In this document: positions 17,496 to 27,126 of the stretch, piece by piece
How positions within the stretch are numbered: the first letter of the stretch is position 1
How the letters are laid out: every line of letters starts with the position of its first letter
From: Sphingomonas endolithica
Lineage (GTDB): Bacteria > Pseudomonadota > Alphaproteobacteria > Sphingomonadales > Sphingomonadaceae
Reading direction: 5' to 3'
Assembly: GCF_025231525.1 (NCBI RefSeq)
Contig: NZ_CP103057.1
Coordinates: 682,001-746,000, forward strand
Length of the DNA: 64,000 nt
Position numbers and translations under genes: made by a program
Notes under the pieces: model-generated
Told to the model about the DNA's origin: nothing
Database searches by the model: none
What the model saw: only the letters and a program-made list of their open reading frames with translations

Positions 17496-18281
17496 TCAAG
17501 CCGCGCAGGCGGTGCCGATATCCTGCCAATCTGCGATCGTCGGCAGCGCCTCGAACGCCGGCTTGGCTAGAAGATAGCCCTGGACAAGATCGATCCCGAT
17601 CGAGCGCACCGCATCGAGCTCACCGCGCGTTTCGATCCCCTCGGCGACGACGCGGACGCCCAAGCGAGCGGCCAAGCCGACCACTGCTTCGACGATCATC
17701 TGCCGCGGCATGCTGGTGTCGATACCGCGCAACAAATCCATGTCGAGCTTGATGACATTGGGCCGAAAGCGCGCGAGCAGGTTGAGACCGGCGTGGCCGG
17801 CACCGAAATCGTCCACCGCGGTGGTGAAGCCCATGGCGCGGTAGCTGTCGACGATGCCCTGCACATGCTCCGGATCGGCCATACGCTCGTTTTCGGTAAA
17901 CTCGAACATCAGCCGCTCGATCGGCATGCCGACGGCTTTGGCCGTCCGCAGCGTCAGCTGGATGCAGGCGGCGGGCGAGTAAACGGCGTTGGGCAGGAAA
18001 TTGATCGACAACAAAGCGTCGGTCTTCAGGATACCCGCCGCCACGGCATGTTCGATGGCGGCAACGCGGCAGCGCTGATCGAAGGCATAGCGATTCTCGT
18101 CGGTGACCTTGCCGAGCACCGATGCCGCGGACTCACCCGCCGGCCCGCGTACCAACGCCTCGTACGCCCAGGGGCGGCCGGTGGTCATGTCGACGATCGG
18201 CTGGAACGCCATCGACAGATCGAAATCGAGCGCAGCACCGTCGCGGCACCCCGCGCAGGGAGAAGAACGGTTTGTCATCAT
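17496..18281 (-). CDS. EAL-domain cyclic-di-GMP phosphodiesterase
   Basis: Stand-alone EAL domain predicted to hydrolyse c-di-GMP, lowering the signal that favours biofilm over motility. The 261-residue form starts at MMTNRSSPCAGC. The longer frame upstream is a shadow of the acyl-CoA synthetase. Catalytic and metal positions look intact: YEALVRG (E41), the N in SINFLPNAVY, FEFTENER, DDFGAGHAGL, K and D in VIKLDMDLL, AEGIET and QGYLLAKP. An N-terminal CAGC pair precedes the domain and could bind a metal or act as a redox switch. No sensor or GGDEF domain is attached. Confidence 0.92.
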   Translation of the reverse strand: MMTNRSSPCAGCRDGAALDFDLSMAFQPIVDMTTGRPWAYEALVRGPAGESAASVLGKVTDENRYAFDQRCRVAAIEHAVAAGILKTDALLSINFLPNAVYSPAACIQLTLRTAKAVGMPIERLMFEFTENERMADPEHVQGIVDSYRAMGFTTAVDDFGAGHAGLNLLARFRPNVIKLDMDLLRGIDTSMPRQMIVEAVVGLAARLGVRVVAEGIETRGELDAVRSIGIDLVQGYLLAKPAFEALPTIADWQDIGTACAA

Positions 18282-18325
18282 ACGCTTATCGCAGCAAGGG
18301 CTTAACAAGCAGTGCCTAACCCTGG

Positions 18326-19924
18326 TCAGGCCTCGGCCAGCCGGTGGTCCTTGTAGCGCGCGCGAAGCTCGGTCTTGAGCAGCTTGCCCGTGGCGGTGTG
18401 CGGCAGGCTGTCGACGAACAGTATCTCGTCGGGCAGCCACCATTTGGCGACGTGCCCGCCGAGGTGCGCCATGATCTCGCCCGGCGTCACCGTGCTGTCC
18501 GGCTTGCGCACCACAAGCAGCAACGGGCGTTCGTCCCACTTTGGGTGATGGATGCCGATCGCCGCCGCCTCGGCCACGCCCGGACACCCGACCGCGGCAT
18601 TCTCGAGATCGACCGAGCTGATCCACTCGCCGCCCGACTTGATCACGTCCTTGGCGCGATCTGTGATCTGCATCGTGCCGTCCGGGTGCAGCACCGCTAC
18701 GTCGCCGGTGTCGAACCAATTGTCGGCGTCCACCGCATCGTTGGCGGCACCGAAATAGCGTTTGACCACCCATGGCCCGCGCACCTGCAGCCGGCCGGAG
18801 GCGCGGCCATCGCGCGGCTGCTCGCGATCGTCGTCATCCAGCACGCGCAGCTCGATGCCGAAGGGTATGCGCCCCTGCTTGGAGACGAGGTCGAGCCGCT
18901 CGTCGGCGCTCATCGCATCCCATGCCGGGGGCAATGCGCCCGCGGTGCCGATCGGCGAGGTCTCGGTCATGCCCCACAGATGCTTCACCGCGGTGCCCAT
19001 GGCCATGATCCGCTCGATCATCGCACGAGGTGCCGCCGAGCCGCCGATTGTCACTTGCTGCAGGTGACGGGGGCTTTCCCCCGTGGCATCGATATGCCCG
19101 AACATGGCCAGCCACACGGTCGGCACGCCGGCCGAATGCGTCACCTTCTCGTCGTTCATCAGCCGGCACAAGACGGCCGGATCGTTGACCTGCGAGAAGA
19201 CGAACTTGGCGCCCGCCAAGGCGCAGGCGAAGGGCAGGCCCCAGGACGCGGCATGGAACATCGGCACGACCGGCAGCACCACGGCGCTCGACGACAGGTT
19301 GAAGATATCGGGCGATACCTCGGCCATGGCGTGGATCACGGTCGAGCGGTGCTGGTACAGCACGCCCTTGGGATTGCCCGTCGTGCCGCTGGTGTAGCAC
19401 AGCATGCAGGGGTCCCGTTCCGGCCCTTCCACCCAGGCATAGTCGCCGTCTTCGCGCGCGATCAATGCCTCGAAGCCGTCCGGGCCGGCATCGTCGAACG
19501 CGATATAATGTTCAATACTGGTCCACTGGCTTTTCAGGCGATCGACCAGCGGCTGGAACTGCTTGTCGTAGAGCAGCACGCGGTCTTGGGCATGGTTGGC
19601 GATATAGACCAGTTGCTCGTCGAACAGCCGCGGGTTGATCGTGTGGATCACCGCGCCCATGCCGATCGCGCCATACCAGGCGACGAGATGCCGGCTATGG
19701 TTCATCGCGAGCGTGGCGATCCGATCGCCGGGGTGCATGTCCAGCCGTTCGAGCGCCTGGGCAAGCTTCCTGGCATCCCGCGCGATGCCGGCCCAGTCGG
19801 TGCGCGTCTGCGTGCCATCGGCCCACTGGCTGACGATCTCGCGCGTGCCGTCTTCGCGTGCCGCATGGTCGATCAGCCGCGGCACGCGCAGCTCGAAATC
19901 CTGCATTCCACCCAGCATCGACAT
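18326..19924 (-). CDS. Acyl-CoA synthetase (long-chain fatty acid--CoA ligase-like)
   Basis: ANL-superfamily enzyme that activates a carboxylic acid as acyl-AMP and transfers it to CoA; the substrate is probably a medium- or long-chain fatty acid. Motifs are [18 protein letters not shown] (phosphate loop), WGMTETSP (A5), WFDTGDVA (A7), [17 protein letters not shown] (A8) and [14 protein letters not shown] with the catalytic lysine (A10). Start set at [10 protein letters not shown] (19924), preceded by a GGAGAG ribosome-binding site; the longer frame runs into the dnaE gene. 532 residues, normal length. It follows dnaE by 11 bp on the same strand. Confidence 0.93.
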   Translation of the reverse strand: MSMLGGMQDFELRVPRLIDHAAREDGTREIVSQWADGTQTRTDWAGIARDARKLAQALERLDMHPGDRIATLAMNHSRHLVAWYGAIGMGAVIHTINPRLFDEQLVYIANHAQDRVLLYDKQFQPLVDRLKSQWTSIEHYIAFDDAGPDGFEALIAREDGDYAWVEGPERDPCMLCYTSGTTGNPKGVLYQHRSTVIHAMAEVSPDIFNLSSSAVVLPVVPMFHAASWGLPFACALAGAKFVFSQVNDPAVLCRLMNDEKVTHSAGVPTVWLAMFGHIDATGESPRHLQQVTIGGSAAPRAMIERIMAMGTAVKHLWGMTETSPIGTAGALPPAWDAMSADERLDLVSKQGRIPFGIELRVLDDDDREQPRDGRASGRLQVRGPWVVKRYFGAANDAVDADNWFDTGDVAVLHPDGTMQITDRAKDVIKSGGEWISSVDLENAAVGCPGVAEAAAIGIHHPKWDERPLLLVVRKPDSTVTPGEIMAHLGGHVAKWWLPDEILFVDSLPHTATGKLLKTELRARYKDHRLAEA

Positions 19925-19935
19925 GCACTCTCCGC

Positions 19936-22900
19936 TCAGCCGACGAGCGCCAGCCTCGTCTCCGCGGGCTTGAGCTCGACATTGTCGACATCCTGCAGGG
20001 TCTCGATCCGGCCTGCAAGCTCGCCGTCGAGCAGGAAGTCGCGGCCAAGCAGGAGGCGCGCCGCCCTGCCGTCGGGCAGCTCGGCATTGACCCATACTTC
20101 GCCGCGCGCGCCGCGGTGATCGGCGAGCATTTGCGCCAGCTGGCGCATCGCCGCGACGCTATGCACGTCGGCGACTAGGTTGAAGCGCGCGAGGCTGGCG
20201 AGTTGCTCGAACGGCTGGATGCGCTTGACGGTGACGCGCGGCGTATCCTCGCCCGGCCGGCGGTCGAGCTCGACGGTGATCACCCCGCAGCCGCCGTTGC
20301 GCGCCGCTTCCTCGAGATCGGCGGCGACCATGTCGTCGAAGCAGGTGGCGACGAACTGCCCCGACGGATCGGACAGCGTCGCCATCATGTAGCGCTTGCC
20401 GCGCGCCGAGGTACGCCACTTCGCATCCTCGACCAACGCCGCCATCGTCGCGCCGGCGCGCGTACCGTCGTCCGGTATCTGCAGGTCGGCAAGCGCGGCG
20501 AAGTGCCGGACGCCGTGCGCCTTGGCGAGATGCGCGTGGCGATCGACCGGATGCGCGGAGAAATAGAAGCCGAACGCTTCCTTTTCCTGGTCCATCCGCT
20601 GCGCCATCGTCCAGCGTGCCGACAGCGGCAGCTTGATCGCCGGTTCCGCGGCCTCGCCTTCGCCGAACAGGCCGCCCTGCCCGCTGGTCTTCATGTCCTG
20701 CGTGCGGGCGGCGGTGGCGAGCAGGGTTTCGGCCACGGCAAAGATGCCGGCGCGGTTGGCGTCCATCGCATCGAACGCACCGGCACCGGCCAGCCCCTCC
20801 AGCTGTCGCTTGTTGAGCAGCCGCGGATCGACGCGGCGGGCGAAATCGTCGATCGTGTCGAACGGGCCGTTCTGCGCGCGCTCGTCAACCAATTTCTCCA
20901 TCGCGCCCTCGCCGACACCCTTCAGTGCCGCCAGTGCGTACCGGACGACTAGCCCATCCTCGACGGCCTCCACGCTGAATTCGGCCTCGCTGGCATTCAC
21001 GCATGGCGGCACGCAGGTCACGCCCAGCCGGCGCATGTCGTCGGCGAAGATCGCCAGCTTGTCGGTCAGATGCAGGTCGTAGCACATCGATGCCGCGAAG
21101 AATTCGTGCGGATAATGCGCCTTTAGATAAGCGGTCTGGTACGTCAGCAGCGCATAGGCGGCCGAGTGGCTCTTGTTGAAGCCATAGCCGGCGAACTTGT
21201 CGATCAAGTCGAACAGCTCGTTGGCCTTGGCCGGGGTGATGCCGTGCGCCGTGGCGCAGCCCTCGACGAAGGTAGCGCGCTGGTCGTCCATCTCCTTCTT
21301 GATCTTCTTGCCCATCGCGCGGCGCAACAGATCGGCGCCTCCCAGGCTGTAGCCGGCGAGGATCTGCGCCGCCTGCATGACCTGTTCCTGATAGACGAAG
21401 ATGCCGTACGTCTCTTTCAGGATGCCTTCGAGCAACGGATGCGGATATTCGATCGCCTCCTCGCCATTCTTGCGGCGGCCGAACATCGGGATGTTGTCCA
21501 TCGGCCCGGGGCGATACAATGCGTTGAGCGCGATAATGTCTTCGAACACCGTCGGCTTCACCGCGGTCAGCGTGCGACGCATGCCTTCAGACTCGATCTG
21601 GAACACGCCGACGGTGTTGCCGCTCTGGATCAGCTTGAAGGTTTTTTCGTCGGTCCATTCCAGGCCGTCGAGGTCGAGCGTGATGCCGCGCTTGGCGAGC
21701 AGCTGCACTGCCTTCTTGAGCACGGACAGCGTCTTCAGACCCAGGAAGTCGAACTTCACCAGCCCGGCCGCCTCGACATATTTCATGTCGAACTGGGTGA
21801 CGGGCATGTCCGAGCGCGGATCGCGGTAAAGCGGCACGAGTTGCGCGAGCGGACGATCGCCGATCACCACGCCGGCGGCGTGCGTGGAGGAGTGCCGCGG
21901 CAGGCCCTCCAGCTTCATCGCCAGATCGATCAGATGGCGGACGTTGCTGTCCGATTTGTATTCGTTGTGAAACTCGCTGACGCCGTTCAGCGTGCGCTCG
22001 AGCGTCCAGGGATCGGTCGGGTGATTGGGGATCAGCTTGGCCAGGCGGTCGATCTGGCCATAGCTCATCTGCAGCACGCGGCCGGTATCCTTGAGCACCG
22101 CGCGTGCCTTCAATCGCCCGAAGGTGATGATCTGCGCGACGTGATCGCTGCCATATTTGGTCTGGACGTATCGGATCACTTCCTCGCGCCGCGTTTCGCA
22201 GAAATCGATGTCGAAATCCGGCATCGAGACGCGTTCCGGGTTGAGGAAGCGTTCGAACAGCAGACCCAATTTCATCGGGTCGAGATCGGTGATGGTCAGC
22301 GCCCAGGCGACGACCGAGCCCGCGCCCGAACCACGGCCCGGGCCGACCGGGATATCGTGATCCTTGGCCCATTTGATGAAGTCGGCGACAATCAGGAAGT
22401 AGCCGGGGAACCCCATCTGGATGATGACGTCGAGCTCGAAATCGAGCCGCGCGATATAATCGGCCTCGCTGGTATCGGGTGCCAGACCTTTCTTGAGCCG
22501 TTCGGCGAGGCCGGCATGCGCATCACGGCGCAGTGCCGCGGATTCGGCATCGCGGTCGCCGGCCAGGCTCGGCAGGATCGGCTTGCGCGCAGGCGCGGCG
22601 ACGGCGCAGCGCTGTGCCACGACCAACGTGTTGGCGATCGCCTCGGGCAAATCCGCGAACAAGGCGCGCATGTCCTGGGCCGGCTTCATCCACGCATCGG
22701 GCGAGGTGCGCGGCCGCTCCTCACTGGCGATATAAGTGGAATTGGCGATGCACAGCATCGCATCGTGCGCCTCGCTGAAATCCTCGTCGGCAAAGCAGCA
22801 CGGGTTGGTGGCGACGATCGGCAGGTTCCGCGCATAAGCGAGGTCGAGCAGCGGCGCCTCCGCTTTGCCTTCGACCTCGTCGTTCCGGCGGGTCAGTTCG

Positions 22901-23415
22901 ATATAGAGCCGGTCGGGGAACAGCGCCTCCAGTCGATCGGCATAAGCCTCGGCGCGATCGACTTGGCCCTCGGCGAGCAAGCGGGTGAGGCCGCCTTCCC
23001 GCCCGGCGGTGAGCGCGATCAATCCATCGGCATGCTTGGCCAGCGTTTCGAAGCTGACATGAGGGGATAGTTCGAGCGGCCGGCCGAGATGCGCATGGCT
23101 GACCAGCGCGCACAGGTTTTCATATCCCGCCTCGTCCTGCGCATGGAGCGCGATCCAGTCGAGCGGCACGTCAATGCCATCGGGCATGTCGGGGCGGCAC
23201 AGCCCCAACATCGTGCCGATCAGCGGCTGCACGCCCGCGCCCTTGCAGGCGTCCGAATAGGCCATGGCGGCATACAGGCCGTTGCGATCAGTGAGCGCCG
23301 CAGCCGGAAAACCGAGCGCCGCCGCGTGCTTGGCGATCGCCTTCGGTTCGATCGCACCATCCAGCATCGTGTAGGAGGAGAAGATGCGGAGCGGCACGAA
23401 AGCGGAATGCGACAT
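19936..23415 (-). CDS. dnaE: DNA polymerase III alpha subunit
   Basis: Main replicative DNA polymerase (DnaE1 type), 1159 residues. Begins with a PHP domain (SYTMLDGAIEPKAIAKHAAALGF) whose metal-binding histidines appear replaced, as is common when proofreading is by a separate epsilon subunit. The polymerase core holds the catalytic aspartates in PDFDIDFCE around residue 400 and GPGRGSGAGSVVAWAL. A helix-hairpin-helix and an OB-fold follow toward the C-terminus. It is followed by a CoA ligase gene and preceded, across a repeat-filled gap, by gpx and the lolCD genes. Confidence 0.97.
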   Translation of the reverse strand: MSHSAFVPLRIFSSYTMLDGAIEPKAIAKHAAALGFPAAALTDRNGLYAAMAYSDACKGAGVQPLIGTMLGLCRPDMPDGIDVPLDWIALHAQDEAGYENLCALVSHAHLGRPLELSPHVSFETLAKHADGLIALTAGREGGLTRLLAEGQVDRAEAYADRLEALFPDRLYIELTRRNDEVEGKAEAPLLDLAYARNLPIVATNPCCFADEDFSEAHDAMLCIANSTYIASEERPRTSPDAWMKPAQDMRALFADLPEAIANTLVVAQRCAVAAPARKPILPSLAGDRDAESAALRRDAHAGLAERLKKGLAPDTSEADYIARLDFELDVIIQMGFPGYFLIVADFIKWAKDHDIPVGPGRGSGAGSVVAWALTITDLDPMKLGLLFERFLNPERVSMPDFDIDFCETRREEVIRYVQTKYGSDHVAQIITFGRLKARAVLKDTGRVLQMSYGQIDRLAKLIPNHPTDPWTLERTLNGVSEFHNEYKSDSNVRHLIDLAMKLEGLPRHSSTHAAGVVIGDRPLAQLVPLYRDPRSDMPVTQFDMKYVEAAGLVKFDFLGLKTLSVLKKAVQLLAKRGITLDLDGLEWTDEKTFKLIQSGNTVGVFQIESEGMRRTLTAVKPTVFEDIIALNALYRPGPMDNIPMFGRRKNGEEAIEYPHPLLEGILKETYGIFVYQEQVMQAAQILAGYSLGGADLLRRAMGKKIKKEMDDQRATFVEGCATAHGITPAKANELFDLIDKFAGYGFNKSHSAAYALLTYQTAYLKAHYPHEFFAASMCYDLHLTDKLAIFADDMRRLGVTCVPPCVNASEAEFSVEAVEDGLVVRYALAALKGVGEGAMEKLVDERAQNGPFDTIDDFARRVDPRLLNKRQLEGLAGAGAFDAMDANRAGIFAVAETLLATAARTQDMKTSGQGGLFGEGEAAEPAIKLPLSARWTMAQRMDQEKEAFGFYFSAHPVDRHAHLAKAHGVRHFAALADLQIPDDGTRAGATMAALVEDAKWRTSARGKRYMMATLSDPSGQFVATCFDDMVAADLEEAARNGGCGVITVELDRRPGEDTPRVTVKRIQPFEQLASLARFNLVADVHSVAAMRQLAQMLADHRGARGEVWVNAELPDGRAARLLLGRDFLLDGELAGRIETLQDVDNVELKPAETRLALVG

Positions 23416-23505
23416 ACGTGTGACTATGGCGGTTGGGGCTTGATTCGGGAAGCGGCGTTCGGCGGGTTACCAACACCTTCTATCCGCTTGAGCGCGCAGA
23501 AGAAT

Positions 23506-23630
23506 GGTTCGCGCAGAGGGCGCAAAGGACGCAGAGATGGTGCGCCGCAGGTAACAATTTCCTCCACAGCGGGTGACTTAGCGCGCTGCCGCCACCCTTC
23601 TACTCCGCGTCCTCAGCGCCTTTGCGCGAA
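23506..23630. repeat. Inverted pair of the 30-bp GGTTCGCGCAGAG repeat
   Basis: Left copy at 23506-23536 and right inverted copy at 23601-23630, separated by 64 bp and close to the repeats that bracket the GxxExxY gene at 45360-45804. Here no gene lies between the arms. They fill the gap between dnaE and the glutathione peroxidase gene. Confidence 0.85.
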
Positions 23631-23654
23631 CCCATGCTTCCTTTCGTTTATCGC

Positions 23655-24134
23655 TCAAAGGAGCTTTTCGATGTCGGCCTTTATGTCCGCCGGCTTGGTT
23701 GTGGGGGCATAGCGTTCGACGACGCGGCCATCCTTGCCGACGAGGAACTTGGTGAAGTTCCACTTGATACCCTCGGTGCCGAGCAGGCCCGGCGCCTGCT
23801 TCTTGAGTTCGACAAACAACGGATCGGCATTAGCGCCGTTCACGTCCACCTTGGCGAACAGCGGAAACGTCACGTCGTAGGTGAGCGAACAAAAATTGGC
23901 GATTTCCGCTGCGTCGCCGGGCTCCTGCGCGCCGAACTGGTTGCACGGAAAGCCGAGAACTTCGAAGCCGCGAGCGGCATAGTCGCGGTGCAGTGCTTCC
24001 AGCCCCTCATATTGCGGGGTGAAGCCGCATTTGGAGGCGGTGTTGACGATCAACAGGACCTTGCCGGCATAAGCGGACAGGTCGGCGGTGCTGCCATCGG
24101 CGTTCTTGACGGCGATGTCGGTGATGGCGGTCAT
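23655..24134 (-). CDS. Glutathione peroxidase (cysteine type)
   Basis: Reduces organic or hydrogen peroxides with glutathione or, as in many bacterial Cys-type members, thioredoxin. The 159-residue thioredoxin-fold protein has the peroxidatic cysteine C36 in NTASKCGFTPQY, with the GFPCNQFGAQEPG motif carrying the catalytic glutamine, and WNFTKFLV near the C-terminus, giving the Cys-Gln-Trp-Asn set. No signal peptide, so cytoplasmic. Its start overlaps the stop of the upstream acetyltransferase gene by 4 nt (ATGA). Confidence 0.94.
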   Translation of the reverse strand: MTAITDIAVKNADGSTADLSAYAGKVLLIVNTASKCGFTPQYEGLEALHRDYAARGFEVLGFPCNQFGAQEPGDAAEIANFCSLTYDVTFPLFAKVDVNGANADPLFVELKKQAPGLLGTEGIKWNFTKFLVGKDGRVVERYAPTTKPADIKADIEKLL

Positions 24135-24733
24135 GTGGCGGCTCTTTCATGTCGAGCGAGCAGGAAGGCGAGGTTCTGGCGGACACCGGGCCATTCATGC
24201 GCCAGGATCGAATAGACCATCGTGTCGCGGGCTTCACCTTGCGGCGTGATCATATGGCCGCGCAGCACACCATCGAGACGTGCCCCGAGCCGCTCGATCG
24301 CAGCGCGCGACTGGCGGTTGAACCAGTTGGTGCGCAGTTGCACGCACTGGCACCCCATTGCATCGAAGGCATGGGCCAATAGCAGCGCCTTGGCTTCGGT
24401 GTTTAGGCCGGTGCGCTGGACATGAGGAGCATAGACGGTGCCGCCGATCTCCAGCCGGCGATGCGCCTCGGCCATGCGCATGAACCGGGTGACTCCGGCT
24501 ACCGCTCCAGTGGCATCGAGCACGGTAAACGGCATTGCCCGCCCGGCTGCGGCTTCCTGCTCCAGCCGATCGTACCAGTCGTCGACCGTCATTTCGGTAG
24601 GCACCATCGTCGCGAAAACGTGATCCAGGCCGGTTGCGAAGGCGGCGACGATCGCGTCGCGGTCGCCTCGCTCCAGCGGCCGCAGCGTGACGTGGCGGCC
24701 AATGAGCGTCGGCGCCTCGCGCCAGGCGCTCAT
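24131..24733 (-). CDS. GNAT-family N-acetyltransferase (RimJ/RimL-like)
   Basis: Acetyl-CoA-dependent acetyltransferase of unknown substrate. The pattern [20 protein letters not shown] at the N-terminus, [21 protein letters not shown] as the acetyl-CoA binding region, and [20 protein letters not shown] is that of the RimJ/RimL branch; 200 residues. Overlaps lolD upstream by 4 nt and gpx downstream by 4 nt, so it belongs to a lolC-lolD-GNAT-gpx transcription unit. Confidence 0.9.
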   Translation of the reverse strand: MSAWREAPTLIGRHVTLRPLERGDRDAIVAAFATGLDHVFATMVPTEMTVDDWYDRLEQEAAAGRAMPFTVLDATGAVAGVTRFMRMAEAHRRLEIGGTVYAPHVQRTGLNTEAKALLLAHAFDAMGCQCVQLRTNWFNRQSRAAIERLGARLDGVLRGHMITPQGEARDTMVYSILAHEWPGVRQNLAFLLARHERAAT

Positions 24734-25404
24734 GCGAGCCGCCCTTCGTGCAACCTCACGACGCGGTCCATTTTGGCAGCGATACGTTCGTTGTGCGTGG
24801 CGACCAAGGCCGCCGATCCTTCGTCGCGGACGAGCCGCAGGAACTCGGCCAGCACGATGTCGGCGGTTGCCTCGTCGAGATTGCCGGTGGGTTCGTCGGC
24901 CAGCACCAAAGCCGGGCGGTTGGCGAGCGCGCGGGCGACCGCAACGCGCTGCTGCTCGCCGCCCGACAACTGGCTCGGGCGGTGCGTCAGGCGGTGGCCG
25001 AGGCCAAGTGCGGTGAGCAAGGAGGCGGCACGTTCGTCGGCTTGATCGCGGGTAACGTCGCGGATCAGCTGCGGCAGGACCACGTTCTCGGTCGCGTTAA
25101 AATCCGGCAGCAGGTGGTGGAACTGATAGACGAAGCCGAGCTGTTCGCGGCGCACCAAGGTGCGGCCATGCGAGTCCAGCTTGGCGGCTTCGCTGCCAGC
25201 GATACGGATCGACCCGGCAAAGCCACCTTCCAGCAGGCCGACCGCCTGCAGCAACGTCGACTTGCCCGACCCGGAAGCACCGAGCAGCGCGACGATCTCG
25301 CCCTGGCCGACCGTAAGATCCACCCCGCGCAGGACTTCGATCGTGACACCACCCTGGACGAAGCTGCGTTGCAGCCCGGCGACGTGGAGGATGGGGTCAT
25401 TCAT
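24730..25404 (-). CDS. lolD: Lipoprotein-releasing ABC transporter ATPase LolD
   Basis: ATPase of the LolCDE-type complex that extracts lipoproteins from the inner membrane for transfer to LolA. Walker A is [11 protein letters not shown], the signature is [15 protein letters not shown], and Walker B is [12 protein letters not shown], 224 residues. It overlaps the permease gene lolC by 8 nt, which fixes its partner. Confidence 0.95.
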   Translation of the reverse strand: MNDPILHVAGLQRSFVQGGVTIEVLRGVDLTVGQGEIVALLGASGSGKSTLLQAVGLLEGGFAGSIRIAGSEAAKLDSHGRTLVRREQLGFVYQFHHLLPDFNATENVVLPQLIRDVTRDQADERAASLLTALGLGHRLTHRPSQLSGGEQQRVAVARALANRPALVLADEPTGNLDEATADIVLAEFLRLVRDEGSAALVATHNERIAAKMDRVVRLHEGRLA

Positions 25405-26647
25405 AGCGCAGCACCTGTACGGGGTCGGTGCTCGCCGCCTTGAAGGCGGGGTAGAGCGTGGCGAGGAAGCTGAACACCAAAGCCATCAGCGCGATCACGA
25501 TGATCTCGACCGGGTCGGTCTTGGAGGGAAGCTCGGTCAGGTAGCGGATCGAGGGATCCCACAAATTCTGGCCCGTCACCAGCTGCACGAAGTTCACAAC
25601 GCCCTGCCGGTAGAACAGGAAGATGAAGCCGAGGATCAGCCCGGCGAGCACGCCCAGCGCGCCGATCGTGGTGCCGACAGTCATGAAGATCCGGATCAGC
25701 CCCACCCGTGTCGCGCCCATCGTGCGTAGGATGGCGATGTCGCGCGTCTTGGCGCGCACCAGCATGATCAGCGACGACAGGATGTTGAACACCGCCACCA
25801 GGATGATGATCGACAGCACGGTGAACATCGCCACCCGCTCGACTGCCAGCGCTTCGAACAATTGCGCGTTCATCTGCCGCCAGTCGGCAATCACCGCCCT
25901 GCCCTGAACCTTCTCGTTGAGCGGTGCGAGGATCTGCTCGACGCGATCGGCATTCTCGGTCTGCAGTTCGACCATGCCGACATCGTCGCCCATCAGCAGC
26001 AATGTCTGCGCATCCTGCAGTGGCATGATCACATAAGCCTTGTCGTAATCGTACACCCCGATCTCGAAGATCGCGCCCACGGTGTAGGATACGATCCGCG
26101 GCACCGTGCCGAATGGCGTCGCCTGCCCCTGCGGGCTGATCAGCGATATCTCGCTGCCAACCGTCGCGCCGAGCGCCTCGGCCAGGCGCGAGCCGATCGC
26201 GATCTTGTTGCTGCCGACGTTGAGGCTGGACAGTGAGCCGAGCACGACCTTACCGTTGATCGTGGCATTGCTGCGGATGTCCTCCACCCGCATGCCACGG
26301 ATCAGCACTGCCTCGACGCGACCGTTATAGCTCGTCATCAGCGGCTGATCGATCAGCGGGGTGGCGGAGGTGACACCCGGTGTCGCTTGCGCGGCCTTCA
26401 CGATATCCTGCCAATCGGGCAGGCGCCCGCCAATACCCTGCACCACGGCATGGCCGTTCAGCCCGACGATCTTGTCGAACAGTTCGGCACGGAAGCCGTT
26501 CATCACGCTCATCACGATGACGAGCGCGGCGACGCCGAGCATCACCGCGACGAGGCTGATGCCGGCGACGAGAAAGATGAACGCCTCGCCCTTGCCCGGC
26601 AGCAGATAGCGGCGGGCGATCATGCGTTCGTAGCGAGACAGGATCAT
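25397..26647 (-). CDS. lolC: Lipoprotein-releasing system permease LolC/E
   Basis: Inner-membrane permease of the lipoprotein export system, 416 residues. It has an N-terminal membrane helix after [19 protein letters not shown], a periplasmic MacB-type domain from about residue 50 to 260, then three C-terminal membrane helices in an FtsX domain with [23 protein letters not shown] before the second of them. Only one permease gene is present, consistent with the single LolC/E homodimer or LolF arrangement of some Alphaproteobacteria. Confidence 0.94.
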   Translation of the reverse strand: MILSRYERMIARRYLLPGKGEAFIFLVAGISLVAVMLGVAALVIVMSVMNGFRAELFDKIVGLNGHAVVQGIGGRLPDWQDIVKAAQATPGVTSATPLIDQPLMTSYNGRVEAVLIRGMRVEDIRSNATINGKVVLGSLSSLNVGSNKIAIGSRLAEALGATVGSEISLISPQGQATPFGTVPRIVSYTVGAIFEIGVYDYDKAYVIMPLQDAQTLLLMGDDVGMVELQTENADRVEQILAPLNEKVQGRAVIADWRQMNAQLFEALAVERVAMFTVLSIIILVAVFNILSSLIMLVRAKTRDIAILRTMGATRVGLIRIFMTVGTTIGALGVLAGLILGFIFLFYRQGVVNFVQLVTGQNLWDPSIRYLTELPSKTDPVEIIVIALMALVFSFLATLYPAFKAASTDPVQVLRYE

Positions 26648-27126
26648 GGGATGGGGGTGACGCTTTGTGCCCGAGGGAAAGACGCGGTTGCTCTAGGACG
26701 GCGGGCGATGACTGGCAATGCACCGCACGGGGCGGTGCTGTGTTGCGGATTCACCACACAATCGCCGCAATCTGTTTCCGCCAGACACATAGCCGGTGAC
26801 AAAGTGGAGGCGCAGACCTAGCAAGATCATATCGAGACACAGGCAATGGCCGTGGTTCGGGGAACAAGCTTTCAGCGCGGCCCTACGGGCGTGCAGCGAG
26901 AGCGGGAAATGGGGGCTGACGAGCGATCGTCACGCAGGACGCCCGGGCTGGTAACGGCCCGGGCGTTTGCTTTTTGGGCGAAGGCGCGACGACGTCGCGC
27001 CGGTCCGCGCCAGCGCGGATCGCCCGAAACGGCCGGCGAACGGTATCTCCGCCGATCCGGGCGACGGCTTTGCCGCCGGCCCCAAAACACCCTCTCCAGC
27101 CGGCCAGACTCCAGCCGGCCGGACGA
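26648..27126. other. Gene-poor gap with an orphan plus-strand terminator
   Basis: The 479-bp gap separates lolC (minus, start) from the TonB receptor (minus, end). No credible protein gene was found: the longest plus-strand frame runs through the terminator hairpin at 26941-26975. That terminator is oriented for a plus-strand transcript although both flanking genes are on the minus strand. The 26800-26975 stretch is therefore a candidate small RNA. CCGGCC-rich repeats lie at 27090-27122 just after the receptor gene. Confidence 0.6.
26941..26975 (+). terminator. Orphan rho-independent terminator
   Basis: Stem GCCCGGGC / GCCCGGGC with an 8-nt loop at 26941-26964, followed by GTTTGCTTTTT. It has no annotated gene upstream on its strand for about 300 bp, which points to an unannotated short transcript. 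Confidence 0.7.

Noticed and set aside
19936..23415. Error-prone dnaE2 as part of an SOS cassette
   Set aside because: No imuA or imuB beside it and no GTTC-N7-GTTC box upstream. Length and motifs fit the main replicative dnaE.
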